From the NCBI GenBank assembly GCA_964450755.1, contig CAYVDJ010000077.1, forward strand, positions 1-10,157: a stretch of DNA of 10,157 bases. Reading direction: 5' to 3'. The notes below the pieces were generated by a model. The model saw only the letters and a list, made by a program, of their open reading frames with translations. It did not search any database and was not told the DNA's origin. Source of the DNA: JAADDG01 sp964450755. GTDB lineage: Bacteria; Campylobacterota; Campylobacteria; Campylobacterales; JAADDG01. The position numbers and the translations under genes were made by a program. Below, one piece after another: positions 1-5,935 of this stretch. Every line of letters starts with the position of its first letter. Positions within the stretch are counted from its first letter, which is position 1.

Positions 1-172
1 GCCAAAGTGGCGGGAAAAGTTGATGATCGCCTTGGAGCAGTTGACGCAGGGGCTGTCGGGTCTCGAAATAACCTCCCGCCAAAGTGGCGGGGAAACTATT
101 TGAGAACTGCTTTATCAAACAGGACTTACAAATTCGTCTCGAAATAACCTCCCGCCAAAGTGGCGGGAAAAC
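1..172. CRISPR. CRISPR array, end of array (2 full repeats, 1 partial)
   Basis: Two complete 37-base repeats lie at 60-96 and 136-172. The last 18 bases of a third lie at 1-18, so the array continues to the left of the window. The repeats contain a perfect 6-bp stem, CCCGCC / GGCGGG with a 5-base loop, which stands out in this AT-rich DNA. Read on the + strand they begin GTCTCGAAATAACC and end AAAAC. The copy at 60-96 has G instead of A at position 92, and base 19 is G where the other copies have C, so the repeat edge varies. The spacers are 19-59 (41 bases) and 97-135 (39 bases). A 37-base repeat with spacers near 40 bases fits type III or some type I systems better than types II, V or VI; this is inference only. 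The direction of transcription is unproven. The leader-like region and cas1-cas2 on the right suggest leftward, giving a repeat that starts GTTTTCCCGCC and ends CGAGAC. Confidence 0.95.
19..59 (-). other. CRISPR spacer resembling a dCMP deaminase gene fragment
   Basis: This spacer is about 59% GC, far above its surroundings. On the minus strand, from position 57 to 19, it reads as 13 open codons, D-S-P-C-V-N-C-S-K-A-I-I-N, and every codon ends in G or C. PCxxC followed by a K-x-I-I-x stretch is the second zinc-binding motif of the dCMP/ComEB deaminase family, whose members are common in phages. The reading is seen directly; the source (a GC-rich phage or plasmid) is inferred and needs a database search. 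Confidence 0.6.
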
Positions 173-445
173 AGTAGAATTTTCGGGCTTTTGCTTAATC
201 TCTGTTATTTTCAAAAAGCTTTGACAATAGCGAAATTAAGGAACTTTTGCCCGTTTTTGGCAAATCTACTCAAAACAGAGATATTTTAACAAATTCTTTC
301 TGAAATTTTCCCAAAAAACAGGGATTTTACATCGTGGTATCATCTGAAAACAGAGAGGTTTTCAAACAAAACTTTTTATAAAAATTTTTAACTCTCAAAG
401 ATACAGGTTGAAAAAGTTATTTTGTATTGTGGAGTGAGAAAAGTT
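173..445 (-). promoter_or_regulatory. Putative CRISPR leader between cas2 and the array
   Basis: This stretch of 273 bases holds no gene. It is strongly AT-rich and lies between the last repeat and the stop codon of cas2, where many systems keep the leader that promotes array transcription and directs new spacers into the first repeat. It contains three direct copies of AAAACAG(A/G)GA followed by TTTT (272-287, 315-328, 347-362), one inverted partial copy (199-206) and a short inverted repeat TTTGCC / GGCAAA (246-251 and 259-264). A TATAAA-like stretch on the minus strand near 373-380 could be a -10 element for leftward array transcription, but no convincing -35 is seen. The leader role is inferred from position and composition. 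Confidence 0.6.
272..362. repeat. Three direct repeats AAAACAG(A/G)GA in the leader
   Basis: Copies begin at 272, 315 and 347, spaced 43 and 32 bases, close to four and three helical turns. Each is followed within two bases by TTTT. An inverted copy of the AACAGAGA core is at 199-206, and AAAACAG also straddles the boundary of the last repeat and the leader at 168-174. They may be binding sites for the integration machinery or a host factor; chance recurrence in AT-rich DNA cannot be excluded. Confidence 0.55.
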
Positions 446-730
446 TTAAAAAAAGTAAACTCCCTCCCTCTCGAAAGGTTGAGGATTTTTGCATAATTCT
501 TGGGATTTGTTCAAACAGTTATCACAGATGTTATAAATCCTGAGAGAGTCCGTCTTGAGATTCAGTTTGGCTGTAAGTTGTTTTATCAAAATATCCTTTT
601 TTTGTATCTTTTTCAATTCACATTCAAATACCGATTCGTTTACTCTTTTTCCGTATCCTTCCAATATGGAACTTATCCTGTTTCGTCGTTTGTCATCTCT
701 TATATCGTATGTTATCAGTAATCTTAGCAT
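446..730 (-). CDS. cas2: CRISPR-associated endoribonuclease Cas2
   Basis: This 94-residue protein is Cas2, which forms the dimer at the centre of the Cas1-Cas2 complex that inserts new spacers into the array. The N-terminus LLITYDI carries the conserved aspartate (D9) at the end of the first beta strand, followed by the basic RDDKRRNRI helix and the YGKRVNESVFEC strand typical of the family. The end of the core reads DSLRIYNICDNC, with the CxxC often found there, and a further cysteine (C80) lies in a slightly extended tail ending in VYFF. Length is normal. The ATG at 730 is preceded by AGGAG and shares its A with the TGA stop of cas1, so the two genes are translationally coupled. The array begins 273 bases downstream. 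Confidence 0.96.
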   Translation of the reverse strand: MLRLLITYDIRDDKRRNRISSILEGYGKRVNESVFECELKKIQKKDILIKQLTAKLNLKTDSLRIYNICDNCLNKSQELCKNPQPFEREGVYFF

Positions 731-1743
731 CAGTACTCTCCTATAAAAGGCTGATAATTGCCGTTTTCTTTGATGGCTCTTGAGAGTTTGTATGCCTGTT
801 TTGAGATTGCGGTATCTATTTTGACAGAGGCGTTTTTTGTTTTTACAGGAGAGTTTATACGCTCTATGACACTTTTTGCTATAAGCCTTCTGCTCTCTTT
901 GTCAAGTCTGTTTTGTTTGTTGAGATTTAGCTTTTTCCCTCTGTTTATGAGAGATATGACAGTTTTATCTACAACAAATACTCTAAACTCTTCTATCAGG
1001 TCAAAAACCAAAGTGGGTTTGTTTTCATTCAGTGAATGTAAAAAGGAGATATGCAAAGCAAGTGAAGCTCTTATCGCATGATATTTGATCCTGCCGTATA
1101 AGATGGCATAACCGTAATTTAGTGCGGCATTTAAGGGATCAGATGCTTTTTGGGTGATACGACCGGGAAAATCTGTCTTTTCTTTTACCACCTCCTGTAT
1201 AGCCGACCAGTAGGCTACGGAGATCATACCCTCAAATCCCATCAGTTCATTTTCATTTTTTGCATTTTTATCCATCTTTATATACAGATCTTCACACTGG
1301 CTGATAAATGGTGTAAGGGTTTTTCGGTATTTGTTCAACCGTTTCAGATATGCTGTTTGATTTTTGACTTTTCCTGTTACAAAAGCTTTGGCAAATTCAA
1401 ATTTTTTGGGTGAATTTAATATCTCCAACTGTTTAAGAAAACTTTTTGCATAGGCAAATTTTGTCCCGTAAAGTGAAGCGTAGGGCATAGAAAGTCTCTC
1501 TTTTGCACACTCTATAAAATCGATTCCTATTCCGTTGTTTGCACAAAGATAGATGAGATCTGAGCTTATGTTTACCCCCTTTGAAGCTATAATGATCCTG
1601 TCACAGAGAGTTTTGGGAGTGGAAAAGAGTTTGTTTCCCTCTTTTTTGACGATAATTTTACCTTTTGAAGTACCAAGAGAGATACCAAATCCCTCGATAT
1701 GCAAAGTAGATGGAGTATCAAGCTGTTTTTTTGAGGATAGCAC
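730..1743 (-). CDS. cas1: CRISPR-associated integrase Cas1
   Basis: This 337-residue protein is Cas1, the metal-dependent integrase that joins new spacers to the CRISPR repeat. The metal ligands are in place: E171 in GFEGMISVAYW, H236 in HISFLH and E251 in LVFDLIEEFR, followed by VVDKTVISLINR. The C-terminus ends NYQPFIGEY, the usual basic helix followed by YxPF. The canonical GLDP before the catalytic histidine is replaced by SLAL. No reverse transcriptase, Cas4 or Cas6 domain is fused. The start is a GTG at 1743 with AAAGG spaced seven bases upstream. cas2 follows with a one-base overlap. The gene appears to have its own promoter (-10 TATAAT at 1779-1784). The sequence alone does not settle the subtype; type III or type I is most plausible given the array. 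Confidence 0.97.
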   Translation of the reverse strand: MLSSKKQLDTPSTLHIEGFGISLGTSKGKIIVKKEGNKLFSTPKTLCDRIIIASKGVNISSDLIYLCANNGIGIDFIECAKERLSMPYASLYGTKFAYAKSFLKQLEILNSPKKFEFAKAFVTGKVKNQTAYLKRLNKYRKTLTPFISQCEDLYIKMDKNAKNENELMGFEGMISVAYWSAIQEVVKEKTDFPGRITQKASDPLNAALNYGYAILYGRIKYHAIRASLALHISFLHSLNENKPTLVFDLIEEFRVFVVDKTVISLINRGKKLNLNKQNRLDKESRRLIAKSVIERINSPVKTKNASVKIDTAISKQAYKLSRAIKENGNYQPFIGEY

Positions 1744-1778
1744 TGTTTTACCTTTAGTTCTTTGGTGTGGCTTTTCAA

Positions 1779-1784
1779 ATTATA
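1779..1784 (-). promoter_or_regulatory. Putative cas1-cas2 promoter (-10 box)
   Basis: On the minus strand a perfect TATAAT lies 35 bases upstream of the GTG of cas1, in a run of A and T covering roughly 1777-1860. No good -35 is seen, which is common in Campylobacterota, whose housekeeping promoters rely on the -10 and upstream T-rich periodicity. Transcription would start near 1772. The rest of the gap between cas1 and the malic enzyme gene (1744-1970) holds no gene. Confidence 0.5.
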
Positions 1785-1936
1785 CTAATTTAATATTTAA
1801 AATATTCTTTTATATCTTAAATTTTCTTTCTTTCAACAATATAATTTAACTTCTTCAATTGACAATATGATTTCAGCCATACCAAAATGAAAAACAGAAA
1901 TGGAAATTGAAGTTTGAAGCTATCTATCGGTTATAG

Positions 1937-1963
1937 TTACTCCCAAGCAGTGCCTGGGAGTAA
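1937..1963. terminator. Hairpin just after the malic enzyme gene, possible terminator
   Basis: TTACTCCCA at 1937-1945 and TGGGAGTAA at 1955-1963 form a perfect 9-bp stem with a 9-base loop, beginning seven bases past the stop codon of the leftward malic enzyme gene. The position suits a transcription terminator. In the leftward direction, however, the stem is followed by AACTATAACC rather than a T-run; the six-T run lies on its other side. It may instead be a 3' end stabilising hairpin or a weak terminator. Confidence 0.45.
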
Positions 1964-1970
1964 AAAAGGA

Positions 1971-3260
1971 TTATCTTCTTTCTGCCATCTCTTCAAGATG
2001 TTTGAAATATTTATCCATATCAAGATCAGTTATTCTCGCTACGCCATCTTCGATAGCCGCTTTTGCAACCGCACTTGCAACATAGGGAAGAACTCTTTTA
2101 TCAAAAGGAGAAGGGATGATATAATCTGGTCCGAAAGTCATATCATCACCTCTTCCGTGAGCTTTTTTAACATAGTCAGGCACCGGCTCTTTTGCCAATT
2201 TGGCAAGAGCTCTGGAAGCTGCCATTTTCATACCCTCTGTTATCTTAGTGGCTCTTACATCAAGCGCACCTCTGAAGATTTGAGGGAAACCCAAAACATT
2301 GTTTACCTGATTTGGAAAATCACTTCTTCCTGTTCCTACGATAACATCGCTTCTTGCTTCTTTTGCCAAAGGAGGCATGATTTCCGGGATAGGATTTGCA
2401 CATGCAAAGATGATAGGATTGTCAGCCATTGATTTTACCATATCCTGACTAACCAAATCAGGTCCGCTGAGTCCCAAAATCATATCGGCATCTTTTGCCG
2501 CATCTTCCAAAGTTCTGTCTGGTGTATCAAATGCAAATGCCTGTTTATATTTGTTTAGGTCATCTCTTCCGCTGTGGATAACACCTTTTGAATCAAGCAT
2601 TGTAATATTTTTTACACCAAGAGCTTTATACATATTTGCACATGCGATACCACTAGCTCCGGCACCAACAACAACAACTTTTAGATTTTCAACAGGTTTT
2701 CCTGTCATTTCAAGCACATTGATAAGTCCTGCCGTTGTAATAACCGCAGTTCCGTGCTGATCATCATGAAATACCGGAACATTACAGATCTCTTTGAGTC
2801 TGTCCTCTATCTCAAAACATTTTGGGGCTTTTATATCTTCGAGATTGATACCACCGAAACTGTCTGCTATCCTCGCTACTGTTTCGATGATCTCTTCGGT
2901 ATCTTTTGTATTTACTTCGATATCTACGGCATCAACTCCGGCAAATTTTTTGAAAAGCACACATTTGCCTTCCATAACCGGCTTTCCTGCCAAATGTCCT
3001 ATATCTCCAAGACCAAGCACGGCTGTACCGTCACTGACAACTGCAACAAGGTTTCCCTTGTTTGTATAGTCATAAGCGGTATCTATATCTTTTTCTATCT
3101 CCAAGCACGGATATGCAACACCGGGGCTATATGCCATAGCCAACTCTTTTTCCGTATCACAGGGCTTTGTTATCAAAGTTCCTGTTTTTCCGTTTGTATC
3201 AAACTCACCTTTTGCTTTGTGATAATCAAGACTCTCTTGTTTGAAATCGTTCTCTGCCAT
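1971..3260 (-). CDS. maeB: Malic enzyme (malate dehydrogenase, oxaloacetate-decarboxylating), short form
   Basis: This 429-residue cytoplasmic enzyme oxidatively decarboxylates malate to pyruvate and CO2 with reduction of NAD(P)+, linking the citric acid cycle to pyruvate and supplying reducing power. Visible motifs are AYSPGVA (43-49), with the catalytic tyrosine; a lysine-rich EGKCVLFKKFAG stretch (97-108); NLEDIKAP (139-146) and FHDDQHGTA (164-172), with acidic metal ligands; the Rossmann glycines GAGASG (199-204); and the ACANPIPEI and GTGRSDFPNQVNN segments near the C-terminus. It lacks the phosphotransacetylase-like domain of long MaeB proteins, so it is the short form. NAD versus NADP preference cannot be read with confidence. 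The ATG has a strong GGAGG that overlaps the TAG stop of gltX, 11 bases upstream, so it is the second gene of a gltX operon. C. jejuni has the same pair (Cj1287c next to Cj1288c), from memory. Confidence 0.93.
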   Translation of the reverse strand: MAENDFKQESLDYHKAKGEFDTNGKTGTLITKPCDTEKELAMAYSPGVAYPCLEIEKDIDTAYDYTNKGNLVAVVSDGTAVLGLGDIGHLAGKPVMEGKCVLFKKFAGVDAVDIEVNTKDTEEIIETVARIADSFGGINLEDIKAPKCFEIEDRLKEICNVPVFHDDQHGTAVITTAGLINVLEMTGKPVENLKVVVVGAGASGIACANMYKALGVKNITMLDSKGVIHSGRDDLNKYKQAFAFDTPDRTLEDAAKDADMILGLSGPDLVSQDMVKSMADNPIIFACANPIPEIMPPLAKEARSDVIVGTGRSDFPNQVNNVLGFPQIFRGALDVRATKITEGMKMAASRALAKLAKEPVPDYVKKAHGRGDDMTFGPDYIIPSPFDKRVLPYVASAVAKAAIEDGVARITDLDMDKYFKHLEEMAERR

Positions 3261-3271
3261 TTAATTTCCTC

Positions 3272-4657
3272 CTATAATTGATTTAAAAATTTTTCTATTC
3301 TAAAAACTATACCCTCTTTGCCTACGACACTTAAAAGGTCATAGATAGATGGGCTTACCGTATCTCCCACAAGCGCTATTCTAAGAGGCTGTGCAAGATT
3401 TTTCAGTTTTAGACTGTTTGTTTGCATAAAATTTTTTACAAACTCCTCATAATCTACCGGTAGATGTAGATTATCAGCATTTTGTAAAGCCTTTACAAAT
3501 TTGTTTAAAACCTCTATGCTTTCATCTTTGATAAATTTTTTAACAGCTTTTTCATCATAGGATGAGGGTTCTTTTAACATTTTGTCTGCCGACTTTGCCA
3601 TCTCATCCAAAGTTTTGGCTCTCTCTCTCAAAGAGTCTATCAAAATCTCTTTTTTATCATGATCTTTAACTGATACACCAAAAAATTCAAGCTCTTTTAT
3701 CAATCTCTCATAAGAACTGTTTTTTATATAGTGGGCATTCAGCCAAAGAAGTTTTTCGGCATTGTATGCGGATGCTGATTTGTTGATATTATGAGGATCA
3801 AAAAGCTCCAACATCTCATCCATCGAAAATATCTCCTGATCCCCATGACTCCAGCCAAGACGGATTAGGAAATTGAGCAAAGCTTCGGGCAGATAGCCCA
3901 TCTTTTTATACTCCATCACATCGGTTGCGCCGTCTCTTTTGGAGAGCTTTTTGCCTTGCGGATTCAAAATCATAGGAACATGATAAAAATTTGGAACTTT
4001 AAAGCCCAAAGCCTTGTAAACAACTATCTGTTTTGGAGTATTTGAGAGGTGATCATCCCCTCTTATGATATCACTCATTCCCATCAAAGCATCATCTATC
4101 GCTACGACAAAATTGTATGTAGGAGTTCCGTCGCTTCTTGCTATGATAAAATCATCCATAACATCATCAACTTTTACGCTGATTTTGCCCTTTACTCCGT
4201 CTTCAAACTCTATACTCTCCCCGACAGGAGTTTTTATACGGACAACCGGTTTTACATCTGTCGGCGGAGTGCCTTTGAAATCGCGATATCTGCCGTCATA
4301 TCTCGGTCTCTCTTTGTTTGCCGTCTGTTTTGCTCTCAAAGCATCAAGTTCCTCTTTGCTCATATAGCAATAGTAGGCTTTGTTTTCGTCAAGCAGTTTT
4401 TGAATGTATTTTTTATAAAGATCAAATCTTGCAGATTGATAAATTATCTCTCCGTCATGAGAGAGTCCCGTCCACGAAAAAGCCTCTTCTATGGCTTTTG
4501 CAGCCTCTTTGGAGTTTCTTTTCAGATCGGTATCTTCTATACGAAGCAGAAATTTACCCTGATTCTTCCTTGCCCACAAATAGTTATAAAGCGCGGTTCT
4601 CAACCCACCTATATGAAGATATCCTGTAGGACTTGGAGCGAATCTTGTTACAATCAT
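3272..4657 (-). CDS. gltX: Glutamyl-tRNA synthetase
   Basis: This 461-residue class I synthetase charges tRNA with glutamate in the cytoplasm. The N-terminus RFAPSPTGYLHIGGLR carries the HIGH motif as HIGG (15-18), IEDTD follows at 40-44, and the second ATP-binding motif is KLSKR (237-241) in GKKLSKRDGATDV. The middle segment, with YRDFKGTPP and RSDGTPTYNFVV, closely resembles the H. pylori enzyme GltX1 as I recall it. The zinc-binding cysteine set of the E. coli enzyme is absent; only C97 is in that region. Campylobacterota usually carry two gltX paralogues, one largely specific for tRNA-Gln as the first step of the amidation route; this one looks more like the tRNA-Glu enzyme, but that is inference. 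The ATG at 4657 has AAAAGGG five bases upstream. It heads a leftward operon with the malic enzyme and is divergent from the SurA-like gene. Confidence 0.96.
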   Translation of the reverse strand: MIVTRFAPSPTGYLHIGGLRTALYNYLWARKNQGKFLLRIEDTDLKRNSKEAAKAIEEAFSWTGLSHDGEIIYQSARFDLYKKYIQKLLDENKAYYCYMSKEELDALRAKQTANKERPRYDGRYRDFKGTPPTDVKPVVRIKTPVGESIEFEDGVKGKISVKVDDVMDDFIIARSDGTPTYNFVVAIDDALMGMSDIIRGDDHLSNTPKQIVVYKALGFKVPNFYHVPMILNPQGKKLSKRDGATDVMEYKKMGYLPEALLNFLIRLGWSHGDQEIFSMDEMLELFDPHNINKSASAYNAEKLLWLNAHYIKNSSYERLIKELEFFGVSVKDHDKKEILIDSLRERAKTLDEMAKSADKMLKEPSSYDEKAVKKFIKDESIEVLNKFVKALQNADNLHLPVDYEEFVKNFMQTNSLKLKNLAQPLRIALVGDTVSPSIYDLLSVVGKEGIVFRIEKFLNQL

Positions 4658-4689
4658 TTAAACCCTTTTATTAGTTTGAAGTCGATTTT

Positions 4690-4695
4690 ATCATA
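4690..4695 (-). promoter_or_regulatory. Putative gltX promoter (-10 box)
   Basis: On the minus strand TATGATAAAAT reads leftward inside the 92-base divergent gap (4658-4749), putting a -10-like TATGAT about 32 bases before the gltX start, followed by the ribosome binding site AAAAGGG. No clear -35 is seen. Placement and the absence of any other candidate support it moderately. Confidence 0.4.
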
Positions 4696-4712
4696 AACTT
4701 TGTTAAATGTGT

Positions 4713-4718
4713 TATAAT
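4713..4718 (+). promoter_or_regulatory. Putative promoter of the SurA-like gene (-10 box)
   Basis: A perfect TATAAT preceded by TGTGT lies 31 bases before the ATG at 4750, with the ribosome binding site AAGGGA at 4735-4740. The likely transcription start is near 4725. It is back to back with the gltX promoter and could serve the following MNT and ciaB genes too, since no terminator is seen between them. Confidence 0.55.
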
Positions 4719-4749
4719 TATCTACATTTTAAAGAAGGGAAGAATATAA

Positions 4750-5601
4750 ATGGGAAAAATAAACTCAAAATTTTATAAAATAATTTGTCTGGCAGCATTT
4801 TTTATGGTTACGGCTGAAGCCAAAATGATAGACGGCGTATCGTTAATCATCAACAACGAACCGATTACGATTTATGAGATACATAAATATAGTAAAGCAT
4901 TTAATATTTCTACAAGTAAAGCTATAGATATTTTGATCCAAAAGAAAGTTGAAGACAGGGAGATCAAACTAAGCGATATCAAAGTGGACAGCTACGATGT
5001 AGAGGAAGAGATGAAGAAGATAGCCAAAAGAAACCGCTTAAGTATAGACGAGTTCAAAGAGGCTTTAAAAGACAAAGGAATAGACATAGATGAGTACAAA
5101 GAGGATCTAAAAGATAAAATAAAAAAAGAAAAACTCTACAAAAAAATAGCCTCCTCCAAGATAAGAAAGGCTACCGAAGATGATCTAAAAAGGTACTATA
5201 AAAACAATATAAACGAATTTTCCATCCCGTCAAAAATAGAGATAGCAGAATACTCCTCCGCCGATAAAAACGAACTTTTAAAGCTGATAAACCAACCTAT
5301 GTATCACAGTGAAAGCATCACTGTAACAGATAAAGAGATATCAGCAAGAGAGCTTCACCCCAAACTTCTTTATATCCTTTCACAAACCAATGAGGGACAG
5401 TTTACTCCGATCTTGAAAGCCGGAGAAAATTTTGTAACACTATATATAAAGAAGAAAAAAGATATAAAAGCCCTCCCCTTTGAGCAGGTAAAAGATGCGG
5501 TTTTTGCAAAAGTGATGAAAGAGAGAGAAAGGGATGTGATAAGAGAGTATTTTGAAAAAATAAAAGCCGAAGCAAAAATAATAGTACTTAGAAAACCATG
5601 A
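4750..5601 (+). CDS. SurA-like periplasmic chaperone / peptidyl-prolyl isomerase
   Basis: This 283-residue exported protein probably acts as a chaperone for outer-membrane proteins in the periplasm. Residues 1-24 are a signal peptide with a hydrophobic core (IICLAAFFMV) and a likely cleavage after AEA. The mature protein opens with a SurA-N-type helical domain: MIDGVSLIINNEPITIYEIHKY, then a long charged helix-rich stretch with SIDEFKEALKDKGIDIDEY and DLKRYYKNNINEF. The C-terminal half (about 155-255) looks like a reduced parvulin domain: strand SKIEIAEYS, then GQFTPILKAGENFVTLYI, closed by a basic helix of the SurA type. The family's typical order is N-domain, parvulin, C-helix. It lies divergent from gltX-malic enzyme, as does the C. 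jejuni SurA-like protein Cj1289 beside Cj1288c, from memory. Isomerase activity is uncertain because the parvulin active site is not clear. Confidence 0.82.
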   Translation: MGKINSKFYKIICLAAFFMVTAEAKMIDGVSLIINNEPITIYEIHKYSKAFNISTSKAIDILIQKKVEDREIKLSDIKVDSYDVEEEMKKIAKRNRLSIDEFKEALKDKGIDIDEYKEDLKDKIKKEKLYKKIASSKIRKATEDDLKRYYKNNINEFSIPSKIEIAEYSSADKNELLKLINQPMYHSESITVTDKEISARELHPKLLYILSQTNEGQFTPILKAGENFVTLYIKKKKDIKALPFEQVKDAVFAKVMKERERDVIREYFEKIKAEAKIIVLRKP

Positions 5602-5629
5602 AGCTTTGATGTAAAATAAAGGAATTTCT

Positions 5630-5935
5630 ATGCTCTCAAAAGAGTCGATTTTATCATATCTAAAAGAGATAAAACCCAAACTTGCAAAAAACGGGATAGA
5701 AAAAATAGGTCTTTTTGGTTCATTTGCAAAGGACAAAGCCGATCTTTTCAGTGATGTGGATATCGTTATCAAAACTACCGATATTTTTATTCAAAAGCAT
5801 AAAGGTATAAAAGGTTTTATATATCTTGAAGAGTTAAGAAACGAGATAAAAAATAATCTCCATCGAAAAATCGATATATGCGATGAAAGCGGTTTAAAAA
5901 ATAAAAATATTTTAGAAGAAGTGATTTATGCCTAA
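5630..5935 (+). CDS. MNT-type minimal nucleotidyltransferase, no HEPN partner visible
   Basis: This 101-residue protein has the signature of a minimal nucleotidyltransferase. GLFGSFAKDKADLFSDVDIVI holds the GSFA turn (30-33) and the paired aspartates D42 and D44, and KIDIC supplies the third carboxylate, D82. All three catalytic positions are therefore kept, so the enzyme may be active. In characterised MNT-HEPN modules such proteins are antitoxins that AMPylate or otherwise modify a HEPN RNase toxin encoded next door. No HEPN gene is present here: the next gene is ciaB, overlapping by eight bases, and the previous is the SurA-like gene, 28 bases away. A ribosome binding site AAAGGA lies six bases before the ATG. 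It may be an orphan antitoxin, the remnant of a module, or a nucleotidyltransferase with another target. Confidence 0.85.
   Translation: MLSKESILSYLKEIKPKLAKNGIEKIGLFGSFAKDKADLFSDVDIVIKTTDIFIQKHKGIKGFIYLEELRNEIKNNLHRKIDICDESGLKNKNILEEVIYA

Noticed and set aside
97..135. Second spacer as a recognisable gene fragment
   Set aside because: Three of six frames are open, and none gives a convincing motif. One frame has a CxxC pair, but this is too little to name a source.
60..172. Type II repeat, because the leftward reading begins GTTTT as in Campylobacter Cas9 arrays
   Set aside because: The repeat pairs with itself in a strong GC stem, spacers are about 40 bases rather than 30, and no cas9 or anti-repeat is visible.
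221..249. TTGACA on the + strand in the leader as a -35 element
   Set aside because: No -10 box lies at a suitable distance, and a rightward transcript would run antisense into cas2.
1823..1834. Three TTTC units upstream of the cas1 promoter as a phase-variable tract
   Set aside because: Three units are too few to suggest slippage, and the surrounding AT-rich DNA makes this likely by chance.
1914..2432. Open + strand frame of 172 codons over the 3' end of the malic enzyme gene
   Set aside because: It overlaps well-conserved malic enzyme sequence in antisense and shows no recognisable protein features; the same holds for the frame at 2754-3281.
4049..4696. Long open frame of 215 codons on the + strand
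   Set aside because: It lies antisense to gltX, whose motifs are unambiguous. It has no ribosome binding site and a translation rich in Cys, Phe, Ser and Ile typical of a shadow frame.
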